A DNA stretch of 64,000 nucleotides. Source: CAJXZP01 sp963974475 (GTDB lineage Bacteria; Bacteroidota; Bacteroidia; Flavobacteriales_G; Salibacteraceae). Numbering within the stretch: position 1 is the stretch's first letter; every line of letters starts with the position of its first letter. The stretch spans positions 124,001 to 188,000 of the forward strand of contig CAXBCR010000003.1 of NCBI GenBank assembly GCA_963974475.1. The letters are read 5' to 3'. The notes under the pieces were generated by a model that did not search any database, was not told the origin of the DNA, and saw only the letters and a program-made list of their open reading frames with translations. Below, piece after piece: positions 52,368 through 62,308 of this stretch. Made by a program: the position numbers and the translations under genes.

Positions 52368-53948
52368 TTGAGCAACCTACTACATAATAGAGCAGAGATA
52401 CATCAAAAGGTATTTTTTTCAGGATTAATTCTGTTGGTAATTGGAATGCAGTTTTCGCATTTTCTGGTGAGTTTAACCACCATGATTTTATCATTGAATT
52501 ACCTTCTTGAAGGAAAATATATATCAAAATTACATTCCATTTCGAAACGTCTACCCGTTATGATGTTTTTTGGGCTGTTTTTATTGCACGTTGTTGGGCT
52601 ATTCTGGAGTACTGATTTAGCTTATGGTGGTCATGACGTTCAAATAAAACTACCCATTTTAGCACTACCTATTATTTTAGGTTCATCCGCTAAATTAACC
52701 GTTAAGCAATTTGAATGGGTGCTTGTTTTTTTCATTGCAACTTCATTGGTCAGTAGCATAGTGGGGTCTGTTATTTATTTTGTTTTATCACAACCTGGAG
52801 ATGATTATAGATTAATGTCTCCTTTCATGTCGCACATCCGATTAAGTTTGATGATGGGTGTAGCGGTATTTAGTTCGTTTTATTTGAGTCAAAGGTCCAC
52901 CCAGTTTCAACAGTTTTCAGGTTGGCTAAGAGGTCTTGGGTTTTGGTTTATTATATACCTTTTTATGCTTCGAGCTATGTCGGGCATTGTGGCGGTTTTA
53001 GCGGCTAGCTTGGTGCTTGTTTGGGCGCTTACTTCCAACTATAGGGTCAAGTATTCGCGGTGGATAAAAACGGGAATAATTGTTTTTACCGTGCTCACAA
53101 TCGGGTATGTGTATTACCAGGTGCAAGAGTTTTACGATATCGAAGAATTATCCCTCAACACGGTAGATAAACATACTAAAAGTGGTGAGGAGTATACATT
53201 TGATTTGGATAAAAAAACCTTTGAAAATGGGCATTATACCTATTCTTACATTGCTATTAATGAATTGCGAACAGAGTGGAATAAAGAGAGTAAGCTTGAT
53301 TTTGATGGTGCTGATTTAAAAGGCCAAAGTCTTCAGTCAACTTTAATAAGATACCTAACCTCTAAAAACTTAAGAAAGGATAAAGAAGGGGTTGCAGCTT
53401 TGACTCATTTGGATGTATGGGCGGTGGAAAATGGGATTGCAAATGAACGATTTCTTAATGAAAAGAGTTTAAACACAATGATTTATCGATACATCTGGGA
53501 GGTGCATAATTATTCGCAAGGGTTTAATCCTCAGGGAAATTCGTTGGCTCAGCGCTTTTTGTTTTGGAAAAATGGGGTGGAAATTTTGAAAGAAAATTGG
53601 CTTTATGGCGTAGGTACCGGTGATGTTCAGTTGGCCTATAATGAGCAGTACGATAAAATGCCTTACGAAATTATGGGTAAATACCGTTTAAGGGCGCATA
53701 ATCAATTCTTAACCATGGGAGTTACCTTTGGAATTTTTGGATTAATCTATTTTTTATGCACCATGTTTTCAGGGTTTTGGCTAACCAAAAATGCCAAATC
53801 CTATTTGTTTTTGGGTTCTTTTATTATCCTAATGGTGTCTATGCTTGATGAGGATACATTGGAAACGCAGTTTGGAGTGACCTATGCAATGTTCTTTTAC
53901 TTTCTATTTTTGTTTCACCAACCTGTTAGTGAAGAGGTAGTTGATTAA
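52368..53948 (+). CDS. O-antigen ligase family membrane protein
   Basis: A 526-residue polytopic protein of the WaaL/Wzy group: roughly ten helices with a large periplasmic loop (about 245-440) rich in charged residues and containing RFLFWKNGVEILKENWLYGV, then GTGDVQLAYNEQY, the family's conserved loop. It probably joins O-antigen or another polysaccharide to lipid A core. The start is a TTG at 52368; the next ATG would remove the first helix. It converges with the WaaE-like transferase, overlapping four bases. Confidence 0.8.
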   Translation: MSNLLHNRAEIHQKVFFSGLILLVIGMQFSHFLVSLTTMILSLNYLLEGKYISKLHSISKRLPVMMFFGLFLLHVVGLFWSTDLAYGGHDVQIKLPILALPIILGSSAKLTVKQFEWVLVFFIATSLVSSIVGSVIYFVLSQPGDDYRLMSPFMSHIRLSLMMGVAVFSSFYLSQRSTQFQQFSGWLRGLGFWFIIYLFMLRAMSGIVAVLAASLVLVWALTSNYRVKYSRWIKTGIIVFTVLTIGYVYYQVQEFYDIEELSLNTVDKHTKSGEEYTFDLDKKTFENGHYTYSYIAINELRTEWNKESKLDFDGADLKGQSLQSTLIRYLTSKNLRKDKEGVAALTHLDVWAVENGIANERFLNEKSLNTMIYRYIWEVHNYSQGFNPQGNSLAQRFLFWKNGVEILKENWLYGVGTGDVQLAYNEQYDKMPYEIMGKYRLRAHNQFLTMGVTFGIFGLIYFLCTMFSGFWLTKNAKSYLFLGSFIILMVSMLDEDTLETQFGVTYAMFFYFLFLFHQPVSEEVVD

Positions 53949-54706
53949 ACGCTTTCCTGGTTTTGCCAATGTTGGCGCAGCTTTTTGTATTTCCAATAAA
54001 CAGATTTTGCGGAAATGATGGAGATTTTCAATCCTGAAGCACCATCTAAATATCCCGAGCGAATAATCATGTCTTTTATGAAAGAAGCGAGTGGGTTTAG
54101 TATCAATTTATATAGGGGTGCTCTTTTGCCTTGATTAAACATGTCCTGCGCTGCTATGGTTGAAAACTTTACTTGCTGTGCAATATGTTCTTCTTCCGTA
54201 TAGTAGGTGTAGTGATGTAAATCGCCTTTTAATAGCGTGATCGAGGTAGGTGATTTAAATTCAATAGTTTCATGAATTTCACCCTTCCATTTTCCTTCCC
54301 GTTTATTCCAAATTCTAATTTTATTATCTGGATACCAAGAGGTGTGTTTAATCCAATGGCCACAATAGTTTACCATTCGATTCACGGAATAAGCACCCGT
54401 GAAAGGTTGGTTTTTTAGCTCTAAAATGGAATTTTTTAGTGGCTCGGATAAAGCTTCATCCGCATCCACCGACAAAATATAATCGTGAGTCGCTGTTTGA
54501 TTACCTAAGTTTTTTTGTTTGGAGTACCCTAGCCATTCGTGCGAAATTAGAACGACATTAAACCGGTTACAAATCTCAATAGTTCTATCGGTAGAGAAAG
54601 AGTCTATTACTACAATTTCATCTACAATTCCTGATAGAGACTTTAAACATCGTTCAATATTTTTCTCTTCATTATACGTGATAATAACGGCCGAAATTTG
54701 AATCAT
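53945..54706 (-). CDS. WaaE/KdtX-like glycosyltransferase
   Basis: GT2 enzyme of 253 residues close to the LPS core beta-1,4-glucosyltransferase group. The start ISAVIITYNEEKNIERCLKS, the DSFSTDRT and SVDADEAL metal-binding motifs and KIRIWNKREGKWKGEIHE are typical. It overlaps the stop of the convergent ligase gene by four bases, and murF-alr overlaps its start by four bases (ATGA-type coupling) upstream on the same strand. Confidence 0.88.
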   Translation of the reverse strand: MIQISAVIITYNEEKNIERCLKSLSGIVDEIVVIDSFSTDRTIEICNRFNVVLISHEWLGYSKQKNLGNQTATHDYILSVDADEALSEPLKNSILELKNQPFTGAYSVNRMVNYCGHWIKHTSWYPDNKIRIWNKREGKWKGEIHETIEFKSPTSITLLKGDLHHYTYYTEEEHIAQQVKFSTIAAQDMFNQGKRAPLYKLILNPLASFIKDMIIRSGYLDGASGLKISIISAKSVYWKYKKLRQHWQNQESV

Positions 54707-57180
54707 AACACTTCCTTTATATACACTCGTTTTACTCTAGGAGGAATACTCGAAAGAATTTCGTAGCTAATGGTTTCTGCTTGTGAGGCTACTTGCTCCA
54801 CACTTATGTTGTGACCAAAAATTTCAACTCGGTCGTTTATTTTTGTAGGTAAACCGGTTACATCCACCATGAGGAGGTCCATGCATACATTTCCGATAAT
54901 AGGTCGTTTAAACTCGGATACAAAAGCGAAACCAACTCCGTTTCCTAGTCTTCGGTCCACACCATCGGCATATCCAATAGGGACTATGGCAATTTTCATG
55001 TCTTTTTTAGCGATAAAATTGCGACCGTAACCTATGCTTTCTCCTTCCTTTACATTTTTGAGTTGTATCACAATTGAATAGAGGGAGGAAACTGTTTCTA
55101 GTTGATTTTGATTAGTACCAGAAGGAGTAACACCATACAAGCCGAGGCCAAGTCTCACCATGTTAAACTGTGCATCGGGAAACCGTTCAATGGCAGCCGT
55201 ATTCGAAATATGTTGAATGAATGGATAAGTTACTACCGTTTTTATTTGTTGAATTAATTCCTTGAACAGTGCTATTTGAGCATTTGTAAATGGGTCGTTT
55301 TCTGGTGCATCGCTAGCCGCTAAATGTGAAAATACCGAGGCAATTTTGAAATGAGATTCACTTTTCAGGACTTGCAGTAAGTCACTTAGTTCTTCTGCCC
55401 GAAACCCCAATCGGTTCATTCCGGTGTCTAATTTAATATGAATAGGATAAGCAGAGCGCATGAGTCCTTCGGCATTCAAAGCATCGTTGTAAGCTTCTAA
55501 AATTTTGAGTGAGTAAATTTCCGGCTCTAAATTATAATTAATGATAGAAGGAAACGATTCTTTGGAAGGGTTCATAACCATTATAGGAGTATTAACGCCA
55601 GCTTTTCTAATTGCCATACCTTCGTCAGCGTATGCTACTCCTAAATAGTTTACACCTTCTGACTCAAGAATATTAGATACTTCAGGGCCGCCTGCACCAT
55701 ATCCATACGCTTTTACCATCACCATAATCTTCACTTTAGGTTGAAGCTTTTGGCGGAAAAAGTGCAAATTATGTTTTATGGCGTCTAGATTAATTTCCAG
55801 TCTAGTTTGATGTGTTCTAAGAGCTAATTTGGAAGCAATTTGTTCAAACTTAAATGACCTAGCACCTTTAATTAAAATGGCTTGATTTTGAAAGTCGAAA
55901 GATTGAATCTGGTCTAAGAACTGATAGGTATTTAAAAAGAAATGCCTGTTGGGGATGGTGATTAGGTTTTGGTTTTCATAAATTTCTTTTCCAACTCCAA
56001 TAAACTGATAAATTTGATGATTTGCTAATTCCAAATTAATTTGTTCATATAACTGATCGGGTAATGAACCACTTTGAAGGATATCAGAAAGGATTACCGT
56101 TTTTTTTGACCTGCCTAATCTATCTAGCGAATCAAAAGCAATGCTAATGGCAGTAACATCCGCATTATACGAATCGTTTAAAATAACGCTACCGTCAATC
56201 CCAATTTTTTGTTCTAGCCGCATGGCAATAGGCTCTAATCTATTAAATCGACTTTGAATTACGGAATTGGAATAACCTGCATTTAGCATATATAGCCAAC
56301 AATGAATACCATTTTCTATAGATGCGTCATCTAAGAAAGGAATGCTTAGTTGAATATCTTTCGAATCGTAAATAGCTTTAACAATGCTTTTTTTACCATC
56401 ATGAGCCACACTCATAATATTTAAATCGCATTCTTCATATCTACCCCAGCGTAGTTGCTTTTCCCTTGAGAAGAGCTGGTTTACTTCGTTTAATATGATT
56501 TCAGAATCGGTACAAAAAATTAGCTTTTCTACATTTTTGAAAAGTTTCATTTTTTCTTTAGCCTTTTCATAAATATCGCTAAAATTTTCTTGATGGGCTA
56601 ACCCAAGGTTGGTAAAAATACCAATGCTGGGTTGGATAATCTTTTCCAAAATTTCCATTTCACCACATTGGGAGAGGCCCGCCTCGAAAATTCCAAGGTT
56701 GTATGATTGGTTAATCTTCCAAACCGAAAGAGCAACTCCTAACTGAGAATTATAACTTTTTGGATTTCGTACAATGGTGAAATCTTCGTGCAATAGTTGA
56801 TAAAGCCATTCTTTAATAATGGTTTTACCATTACTCCCCGTAATTCCAATTATCGGAAAAGACGCAGAATTTCTTTGGCATGTGGCCAGCCTTTGAATGG
56901 CAGCTAAAGTATTGGGTACCCTAAAAATATTGGCATTGGGTAGTTGTGGAATGGGCTTGGATACTAGAAAATCACGAACGCCCCTTTTATACATAGTCTC
57001 CACAAATTGGTGCCCATCTCTAAAATTACCAGGTAGGGCTACGAACAAACTATCTTGAATTAACCCTCCTTTTCTACTATCAAAAAGTAGGCTTTCAATT
57101 AATGAATCTGGGGAAACAATTTGGTGTTCACCATCCAGAATTTTTCCAATTGTTTTTGCGCTATATGGAGTTGCCTTCAT
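54703..57180 (-). CDS. Fused MurF ligase / alanine racemase
   Basis: A Bacteroidota-type fusion. The N-terminal half (about 1-450) is MurF, which adds D-Ala-D-Ala to the UDP-MurNAc tripeptide: ATP loop GITGSNGKT (about 112-120). The C-terminal half (about 455-825) is alanine racemase with the PLP lysine at residue 490 (VMVKAYGYG), the SNTAAIERFP block and the acidic catalytic loop GYGRNFIAKKD. The fusion couples D-Ala supply to its use. It overlaps tdk upstream by 20 bases and the transferase downstream by four. Confidence 0.94.
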   Translation of the reverse strand: MKATPYSAKTIGKILDGEHQIVSPDSLIESLLFDSRKGGLIQDSLFVALPGNFRDGHQFVETMYKRGVRDFLVSKPIPQLPNANIFRVPNTLAAIQRLATCQRNSASFPIIGITGSNGKTIIKEWLYQLLHEDFTIVRNPKSYNSQLGVALSVWKINQSYNLGIFEAGLSQCGEMEILEKIIQPSIGIFTNLGLAHQENFSDIYEKAKEKMKLFKNVEKLIFCTDSEIILNEVNQLFSREKQLRWGRYEECDLNIMSVAHDGKKSIVKAIYDSKDIQLSIPFLDDASIENGIHCWLYMLNAGYSNSVIQSRFNRLEPIAMRLEQKIGIDGSVILNDSYNADVTAISIAFDSLDRLGRSKKTVILSDILQSGSLPDQLYEQINLELANHQIYQFIGVGKEIYENQNLITIPNRHFFLNTYQFLDQIQSFDFQNQAILIKGARSFKFEQIASKLALRTHQTRLEINLDAIKHNLHFFRQKLQPKVKIMVMVKAYGYGAGGPEVSNILESEGVNYLGVAYADEGMAIRKAGVNTPIMVMNPSKESFPSIINYNLEPEIYSLKILEAYNDALNAEGLMRSAYPIHIKLDTGMNRLGFRAEELSDLLQVLKSESHFKIASVFSHLAASDAPENDPFTNAQIALFKELIQQIKTVVTYPFIQHISNTAAIERFPDAQFNMVRLGLGLYGVTPSGTNQNQLETVSSLYSIVIQLKNVKEGESIGYGRNFIAKKDMKIAIVPIGYADGVDRRLGNGVGFAFVSEFKRPIIGNVCMDLLMVDVTGLPTKINDRVEIFGHNISVEQVASQAETISYEILSSIPPRVKRVYIKEVL

Positions 57181-57787
57181 TGTTTACCTTGGAAGATTTA
57201 TGATGATCTCTATCTTGTTGTTTTTGGTTATAGCATTTTCTACACAAAGGTTGATAGTTTTCTTGCTCTCCCACTAATACTAAGTCGTTACTTTCAGTAA
57301 ATCGATAGGAGTGGTGTGCTAAATCGCCACAATCCACACAAATAGCATGTACTTTGGTGATGTATTCTGCAGTAGATAATAAAGCTGGCATGGGACCAAA
57401 AGGCTTACCTAAAAAATCCATGTCCAAACCCGCTACAATTACTCTAATACCTTGATTAGCTAGTTGATTACATACGTCAATTATTCCTTCGTCAAAAAAT
57501 TGTACTTCGTCAATTCCCACTACATCTATACCATTTGCCAACAGCAATATGTTGGATGAAGCTGGCACTGGGGTTGATGAAATCGCGTTTTTATTATGAG
57601 AAACAACTTCTTCCTCATCATATCTGGTATCGATGGATGGTTTGAAAATCTCTACTTTTAATTGAGCGAATTGTGCTCTCCTTAACCTTCTTATGAGCTC
57701 TTCGGTTTTGCCAGAAAACATAGATCCACAAATGACCTCAATCCATCCTCTTCGGGCATTTTGATTTACAAGTTTTTCTAAAAACAT
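57161..57787 (-). CDS. tdk: Thymidine kinase
   Basis: Type II thymidine kinase salvaging thymidine to dTMP. The P loop GSMFSGKTEEL is at about 21-31, the DEVQFFD block near 115, and four cysteines for a structural zinc follow (CVDCGD and CRKCYN). Length 208 is usual. It is the first gene of the tdk-murF/alr-transferase operon. Confidence 0.94.
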   Translation of the reverse strand: MFLEKLVNQNARRGWIEVICGSMFSGKTEELIRRLRRAQFAQLKVEIFKPSIDTRYDEEEVVSHNKNAISSTPVPASSNILLLANGIDVVGIDEVQFFDEGIIDVCNQLANQGIRVIVAGLDMDFLGKPFGPMPALLSTAEYITKVHAICVDCGDLAHHSYRFTESNDLVLVGEQENYQPLCRKCYNQKQQDRDHHKSSKVNNEGNSI

Positions 57788-57934
57788 TTATTACGTGTCA
57801 TTTGATGTGAATAATTGGATTGATTTAACAAAATCCAACAAAATGGCTGTTATCGAATAATCTGATTATCAGTCATTTTCTAATCTAATTGACAATATAG
57901 AAAATAACTAATTCAGATGTACACAAATCTAATT

Positions 57935-57942
57935 AAATTTGC
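57935..57942 (+). promoter_or_regulatory. -7 box before the acidic-linker protein
   Basis: TAAATTTG matches TAnnTTTG, 73 nt before the ATG at 58016. A second, looser match (TAATTTTTG) lies near 57976. The rest of 57788-58015 shows no gene. Confidence 0.4.
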
Positions 57943-58015
57943 GTTTAAGAGGTAAATTGTCGATTATTTTGTGTGGTAATTTTTGCCATCACTAAGACTA
58001 ACATAAAAATTTCAA

Positions 58016-58873
58016 ATGGGCACGCGAGAAAAACTTTTCAGACAGAAACTAGCAGATCAAATAGAAGCTTTATTAACGATTTCGGAAAAAGTATATACTT
58101 CTGAAAAATTGGATAATAAATGGTTGAAGAAAATGTTATCAAATACACAAGAGGTTTCAAGAGCGCTTACAATCTATCAGTTTTTGCATGAATTGCCAGA
58201 AAATGATAACTTGTTAGTTGAGTTTTTGGAAATGAAGGAGCAAGAAAAAACCGCTAATTCAGAACCGGAAATCCCTAGCTACGGTGAGGAGATTTTGAAA
58301 GAAATTGATGAATTTGAAACAGAACATTCCGTAGAAGTTTTTGAGGTGCAAGAGAAGGTTGTGGAGCCTGTTACTGTTCTTGAGGAAGAAACACCAACCC
58401 TTGCCGAACCGGTAGCCGAAACATCTGAAGTGGAAGAATTAGCCAGTGAGGAGGAGACTTCTGAGTTGGCGGAAGAATTGCCGACCTCGTCCATCCAGGA
58501 AGAAATTTTGGAGCCTGAAGAAATAGAGGTGGAGGTGGTTCCCGACCCAGAGCCGATAAAAGAAGCGTTAACTACCGAATTAAATGATGCCGTAGCGAGT
58601 ACGGCCCCTTCTGTAGCAGATAAATTGAGCAACAAGTCTATTCAAAAGCTCGCAGATTCGATTGCATTGAATGAACGTTTTTTGTTTTCCAACGAACTAT
58701 TTAACGGGAATATGGAATCATTTAAAAGAGCACTTACGGAGTTAGACCATATTGCGAGTAAGGAGGATGCAAATCGATATATTGAATTGCAATTGAAAAA
58801 AGAAAATAATTGGATTATGGAGTCCGAAACGGTGCAGAGTTTCATTACTTTAGTAGAGCGAAGATTTAATTAA
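58016..58873 (+). CDS. Protein with long acidic disordered linker, unknown
   Basis: A 285-residue cytoplasmic protein of three parts: a helical N-terminal domain (about 1-80), a Glu/Pro/Val-rich linker (about 80-195) that looks disordered, and a C-terminal helical domain (about 200-285; ALNERFLFSNELFNGNMESF then KRALTELDHIASKEDANRYI). This C-terminal layout is common in Bacteroidota proteins of unknown role. It is followed 23 nt later by a TerB-like gene. Confidence 0.65.
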   Translation: MGTREKLFRQKLADQIEALLTISEKVYTSEKLDNKWLKKMLSNTQEVSRALTIYQFLHELPENDNLLVEFLEMKEQEKTANSEPEIPSYGEEILKEIDEFETEHSVEVFEVQEKVVEPVTVLEEETPTLAEPVAETSEVEELASEEETSELAEELPTSSIQEEILEPEEIEVEVVPDPEPIKEALTTELNDAVASTAPSVADKLSNKSIQKLADSIALNERFLFSNELFNGNMESFKRALTELDHIASKEDANRYIELQLKKENNWIMESETVQSFITLVERRFN

Positions 58874-58896
58874 CAAGGTCCGATTAAAAGATATTT

Positions 58897-59298
58897 ATGG
58901 AAAACGCAATAAACAAACAACATTTTAAAAACCTGTTATCGGTGGCTTTTGCCGATGGTATATTGGATAAGGCAGAATTAGAATTTTTATTCAAAAAGTC
59001 TGATAAATTTTTCATTACCGCGGAAGATATTGAAGGGCTAATTGAAAATTCTATGCACATTTCTCCAATGGTTATTGAAGATAAAAAGGAACGTGCCGAA
59101 AAAATGCTTGATTTAATTCAAATGATGCTAATTGACGGAGAGGTTAACCCCTTTGAAAGAAGATTGTGTATGAGCTTTGGAGTCAGCCTTGGTTTTGCTC
59201 CAGAAAAAATGGATGCTATTATTGATGGTACCACAAAAATTATTGAGGAGGGTGGAAATGAGGATCAAATGTTAGAATTAATTCAACAATTTGATTAA
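58897..59298 (+). CDS. TerB-like helical protein
   Basis: A 133-residue all-helical protein with the TerB/DjlA-type pattern: LLSVAFADGILDKAELEFLF near the start and DLIQMMLIDGEVNPFERRLC in the middle, each with an acidic turn (ADG, IDG) of the kind proposed to bind metal. No other ter genes are present, so this is the general TerB fold and not a tellurite operon. It sits between the acidic-linker gene and rsmI. Confidence 0.82.
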   Translation: MENAINKQHFKNLLSVAFADGILDKAELEFLFKKSDKFFITAEDIEGLIENSMHISPMVIEDKKERAEKMLDLIQMMLIDGEVNPFERRLCMSFGVSLGFAPEKMDAIIDGTTKIIEEGGNEDQMLELIQQFD

Positions 59299-59355
59299 CC
59301 TACAGCACCTAAATTAAGGAGTATTTAATTATCGATTATAGTAATTCCAAATAAA

Positions 59356-60036
59356 ATGAAGCCACTTACGCTAGTGCCAACGCCCATAGGTAATTTAAAG
59401 GATATTACTTTTCGGGCAATTGAGGTGTTGAAAGACGCTGATTTAATTTTAGCAGAAGATACCCGCACCTCCAGAAAATTATTGACGCATTATAATATCG
59501 ATACCAAAATGTCGTCTTTTCACATGCATAACGAACATAAAGTAACCGAACGATATGTGAATCTTTTGCAAACCGGACAACATATTGCCATGATTAGCGA
59601 TGCCGGTACTCCTGGCATTTCCGACCCCGGGTTTATGCTAGTTCGCGCTTGTGTTGAGGCGGAAATTGAAGTAGAAGTTTTGCCGGGCGCAACTGCGTTT
59701 GTACCAGCTATTGTGGCGTCAGGAATGCCGTGTGACAAGTTTATTTTCGAAGGTTTTTTACCGCATAAAAAAGGGCGACATAAAATATTAGAAGCCCTTG
59801 CTGCCGAGCCTAAAACAATCGTGTTTTATGAGTCTCCTCACCGATTGGTTAAAACGCTTGATTTGATTGCTCAGTTCTTTGGCGAAGATCGTCAAGTAAG
59901 CGTTTCGAGAGAGCTTACCAAATTGTTTGAAGAACACAAACGTGGCACCTTGGCCGAAGTTTCAGCTCACTATAAAGAGCATCCTCCCAAGGGCGAGATT
60001 GTTATAGTAGTAGCCGGTTGGAAAAAAGAGAAATAG
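59356..60036 (+). CDS. rsmI: 16S rRNA 2'-O-methyltransferase RsmI
   Basis: Methylates the ribose of C1402 in the ribosomal decoding centre using SAM. The start LTLVPTPIGNLKDITFRAIE and the SDAGTPGISDPG loop (about 79-90) are diagnostic, and YESPHRL is intact. The 226-residue length is slightly short of E. coli RsmI, as the C-terminal domain is reduced. It converges on the MazG-type gene with a 16-base gap. Confidence 0.95.
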   Translation: MKPLTLVPTPIGNLKDITFRAIEVLKDADLILAEDTRTSRKLLTHYNIDTKMSSFHMHNEHKVTERYVNLLQTGQHIAMISDAGTPGISDPGFMLVRACVEAEIEVEVLPGATAFVPAIVASGMPCDKFIFEGFLPHKKGRHKILEALAAEPKTIVFYESPHRLVKTLDLIAQFFGEDRQVSVSRELTKLFEEHKRGTLAEVSAHYKEHPPKGEIVIVVAGWKKEK

Positions 60037-60052
60037 CTACCAAAAGGGGGGG

Positions 60053-60382
60053 TTACCTTAATTTCTTGTTAGATTGATGGCGGTCTTTATCTCGTTTAGT
60101 TTTGACTACCATTTTATCTTGAAATGCTTTTTCTAAATCAACGCCCGTTTGGTTTGCTAAACAAATGGCTACAAAAATCACATCTGCTAGTTCTTCACCT
60201 AAATCTTTGTTCTTGTCCGATTCTTTTTCGCTTTGTTCTCCATAACGTCTGGCAATTATTCGAGCTACTTCGCCTACCTCTTCCGTAAGTTGGGCCATAT
60301 TGGTTAGCTCATTGAAATAGCGCACACCCACTTCTTTAATCCATGTGTCTACTTGTTCCTGTATTTCGGTAAATCCCGCCAT
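60053..60382 (-). CDS. MazG-like nucleotide pyrophosphohydrolase
   Basis: A 109-residue all-alpha NTP pyrophosphatase: LTEEVGEVARIIARRYGEQS and EELADVIFVAICLANQTGVD carry the EExxE and ExxD magnesium ligands. Single-domain MazG proteins clear non-canonical NTPs. It overlaps the dtd start region by one base (stop/start overlap), so the two are probably co-translated. Confidence 0.9.
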   Translation of the reverse strand: MAGFTEIQEQVDTWIKEVGVRYFNELTNMAQLTEEVGEVARIIARRYGEQSEKESDKNKDLGEELADVIFVAICLANQTGVDLEKAFQDKMVVKTKRDKDRHQSNKKLR

Positions 60383-60834
60383 TATTCTTTGTTTTTAGTA
60401 TCAATAAGGATGGTAACTGGACCATCGTTGGTTTGTGTTATTTGCATGTTCGCTCCAAACTCACCCGATTGAATGGGTTGGTCTAGCAGCTGGAAAAGTG
60501 CGTCAATAAAATCTTCGTATAGTTGACTTGCGTAATCCGGAGGAGCAGCCCTGATGTATGAAGGACGGTTTCCTTTTTTTGTTTTTGCGTGGAGCGTAAA
60601 TTGGCTAATCACTAAAATGTTTCCTTTTACCTCTTGGATGTCCAGGTTCATTTTTTCATCCGAATCGCTAAATAGTCGTAGTTTACAGATTTTTTCAGCG
60701 AGCCAATTTACATCTGTTAGGGTGTCCGAAGCTTCGATTCCTAATAAAACCGTGTAACCTTGTTTTATTTCTCCTACCTTTTTTTGGTGGACAACTACTT
60801 TAGCTTCTGAAACACGTTGAACTACTGCACGCAT
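60382..60834 (-). CDS. dtd: D-aminoacyl-tRNA deacylase
   Basis: Removes D-amino acids (and glycine mischarged on tRNA-Ala) from tRNA. MRAVVQRVSEAKV opens the barrel, the ISQFTLHAKTKKGNRPS block has the SQxT site, and the cross-subunit Gly-Pro motif is NDGPVTILID. 150 residues is standard. It precedes the MazG-type gene. Confidence 0.95.
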   Translation of the reverse strand: MRAVVQRVSEAKVVVHQKKVGEIKQGYTVLLGIEASDTLTDVNWLAEKICKLRLFSDSDEKMNLDIQEVKGNILVISQFTLHAKTKKGNRPSYIRAAPPDYASQLYEDFIDALFQLLDQPIQSGEFGANMQITQTNDGPVTILIDTKNKE

Positions 60835-60893
60835 GGTTGACGATTTTTTGGTATTCCAAATGTAGGTAAATTGGAATAGGGTATGCTAAATTA

Positions 60894-62156
60894 TTAACCT
60901 AATAAAACCCGATATGTCTCCCGGGTTCTTTGCTCCATGTAAACAATTCTATTGTCTTTTAGGTGTGCAATAATGTCTTCATTATAATGCCTAATGGTAA
61001 TTAATTCAGCATCGGTATTGTATTTAACATCAAAAGAAGAGGAAAGGTCATCAATCAATGCTAATAATTGTGAGGTGGAATTATGCACTGCAACCGTAAA
61101 GTTAACGGCAGAATTTTGCATGATGTCAATCTTAACTTTATGCGCAGAGAAAATCTCAAAAATTCGACTTAAATGCTCTTCTACGATAAAGGAGAAATCT
61201 TTCGTGGCTATGGTAATGAGCCATTGGTTTTTCTGATTGATGTAAGATGGTATAGCCTTATTAGTGACGGCATCCTGACTGATTAAAGTCCCATCGGCAT
61301 CTGGGTCTACAAATGATTTAACCCACATTTTAATTTCTTTTCGTTGAAGGGGTTGAATAGTTCTAGGGTGGATTACCGAAGCGCCATAATAGGCGAGTTC
61401 TATGGCTTCATGAAAAGAAACCTCTTCCAGCTTTACGGCTTCAGGATACTTTCTTGGATCCGCATTTAATACGCCTGATACATCTTTCCAGATTATCATT
61501 TCTTTTGCATTTAAGCAATATGCAAGAATTGCAGCAGAGTAATCCGAGCCTTCTCTACCCAGCGTAGTGGTATCATTATTAGCGTCTGAAGCTATAAACC
61601 CTTGGGTAATAATAACGCTAGTTTCCGAAATATTCGGAATTAATTGTGCGTTCATTATTCTTTCGGTTTCCTCCCAGTTCACTCGTCCTTCTTTAAAGTT
61701 GGAGTCTGTTTTAATAAGAGTTCTGGCGTCCACCCAAATAGAGTTTAAACCACTACATTTTAGGTGGTTGTCTATAATAAGTGTACTTGTAAGCTCGCCA
61801 ATAGATACAATTTGGTCGTATAATTTATCAGGATCGCCCGAAAATTCTGTTTTTGAAATTTGAATTATCTCTTTAAATAAATCAGATACTCGGTCTTTTA
61901 ACCATGTTCGGTCTAATTGAAAAAGCGTATCAATAATTTGGTTATGAAAGGCAGTAAATGTAGAAATGTGCTCCATTAATTTTCCGTCATTTGTTATCAC
62001 GGACCGATGAATGGCTTCTAAAGCATTAGTGGATTTCCCCATGGCTGAAATCACAACTACAAGAGGTTGGCCCTTGTATTTGTTTAGGATTGTAGTTACA
62101 TTTCTTACCGCATCCGCATCTTTTACCGAGGCTCCTCCAAATTTAAAGACTTTCAT
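60894..62156 (-). CDS. lysC: Aspartate kinase
   Basis: Phosphorylates aspartate, the first step to lysine, threonine and methionine. The frame is open from 62243, but MKVFKFGGASVKDADAV at 62156 is the classical start, giving 420 residues. GGSD-type active site appears as GREGSDYSAAIL, with KDVSGVLNADPRKYPEA behind it; a C-terminal ACT pair (about 310-420) would bind the end-product inhibitor. It is a single-function enzyme, not fused to homoserine dehydrogenase. Next step asd lies at 20221. Confidence 0.95.
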   Translation of the reverse strand: MKVFKFGGASVKDADAVRNVTTILNKYKGQPLVVVISAMGKSTNALEAIHRSVITNDGKLMEHISTFTAFHNQIIDTLFQLDRTWLKDRVSDLFKEIIQISKTEFSGDPDKLYDQIVSIGELTSTLIIDNHLKCSGLNSIWVDARTLIKTDSNFKEGRVNWEETERIMNAQLIPNISETSVIITQGFIASDANNDTTTLGREGSDYSAAILAYCLNAKEMIIWKDVSGVLNADPRKYPEAVKLEEVSFHEAIELAYYGASVIHPRTIQPLQRKEIKMWVKSFVDPDADGTLISQDAVTNKAIPSYINQKNQWLITIATKDFSFIVEEHLSRIFEIFSAHKVKIDIMQNSAVNFTVAVHNSTSQLLALIDDLSSSFDVKYNTDAELITIRHYNEDIIAHLKDNRIVYMEQRTRETYRVLLG

Positions 62157-62308
62157 ATTTTGAATTTGGTGCAATAATAATACGATTAGGTATTCTTTAA
62201 AATGCAAAGGCACATGAAAATCAATTTTTTGGATGGTTAACATTTTTTAGGACATCCAAATCAAACCCTATTGCAATATTTTGGTTTCCTTTGTGAAAAA
62301 GAGAAAAT

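Noticed and set aside
58279..58635. Minus-strand serine/threonine-rich 118-codon frame
   Set aside because: It is the mirror of the acidic Glu/Val/Pro linker on the plus strand.
58897..59298. Tellurite resistance locus
   Set aside because: Only a single TerB-fold protein is present; no terC, terD or other ter genes accompany it.
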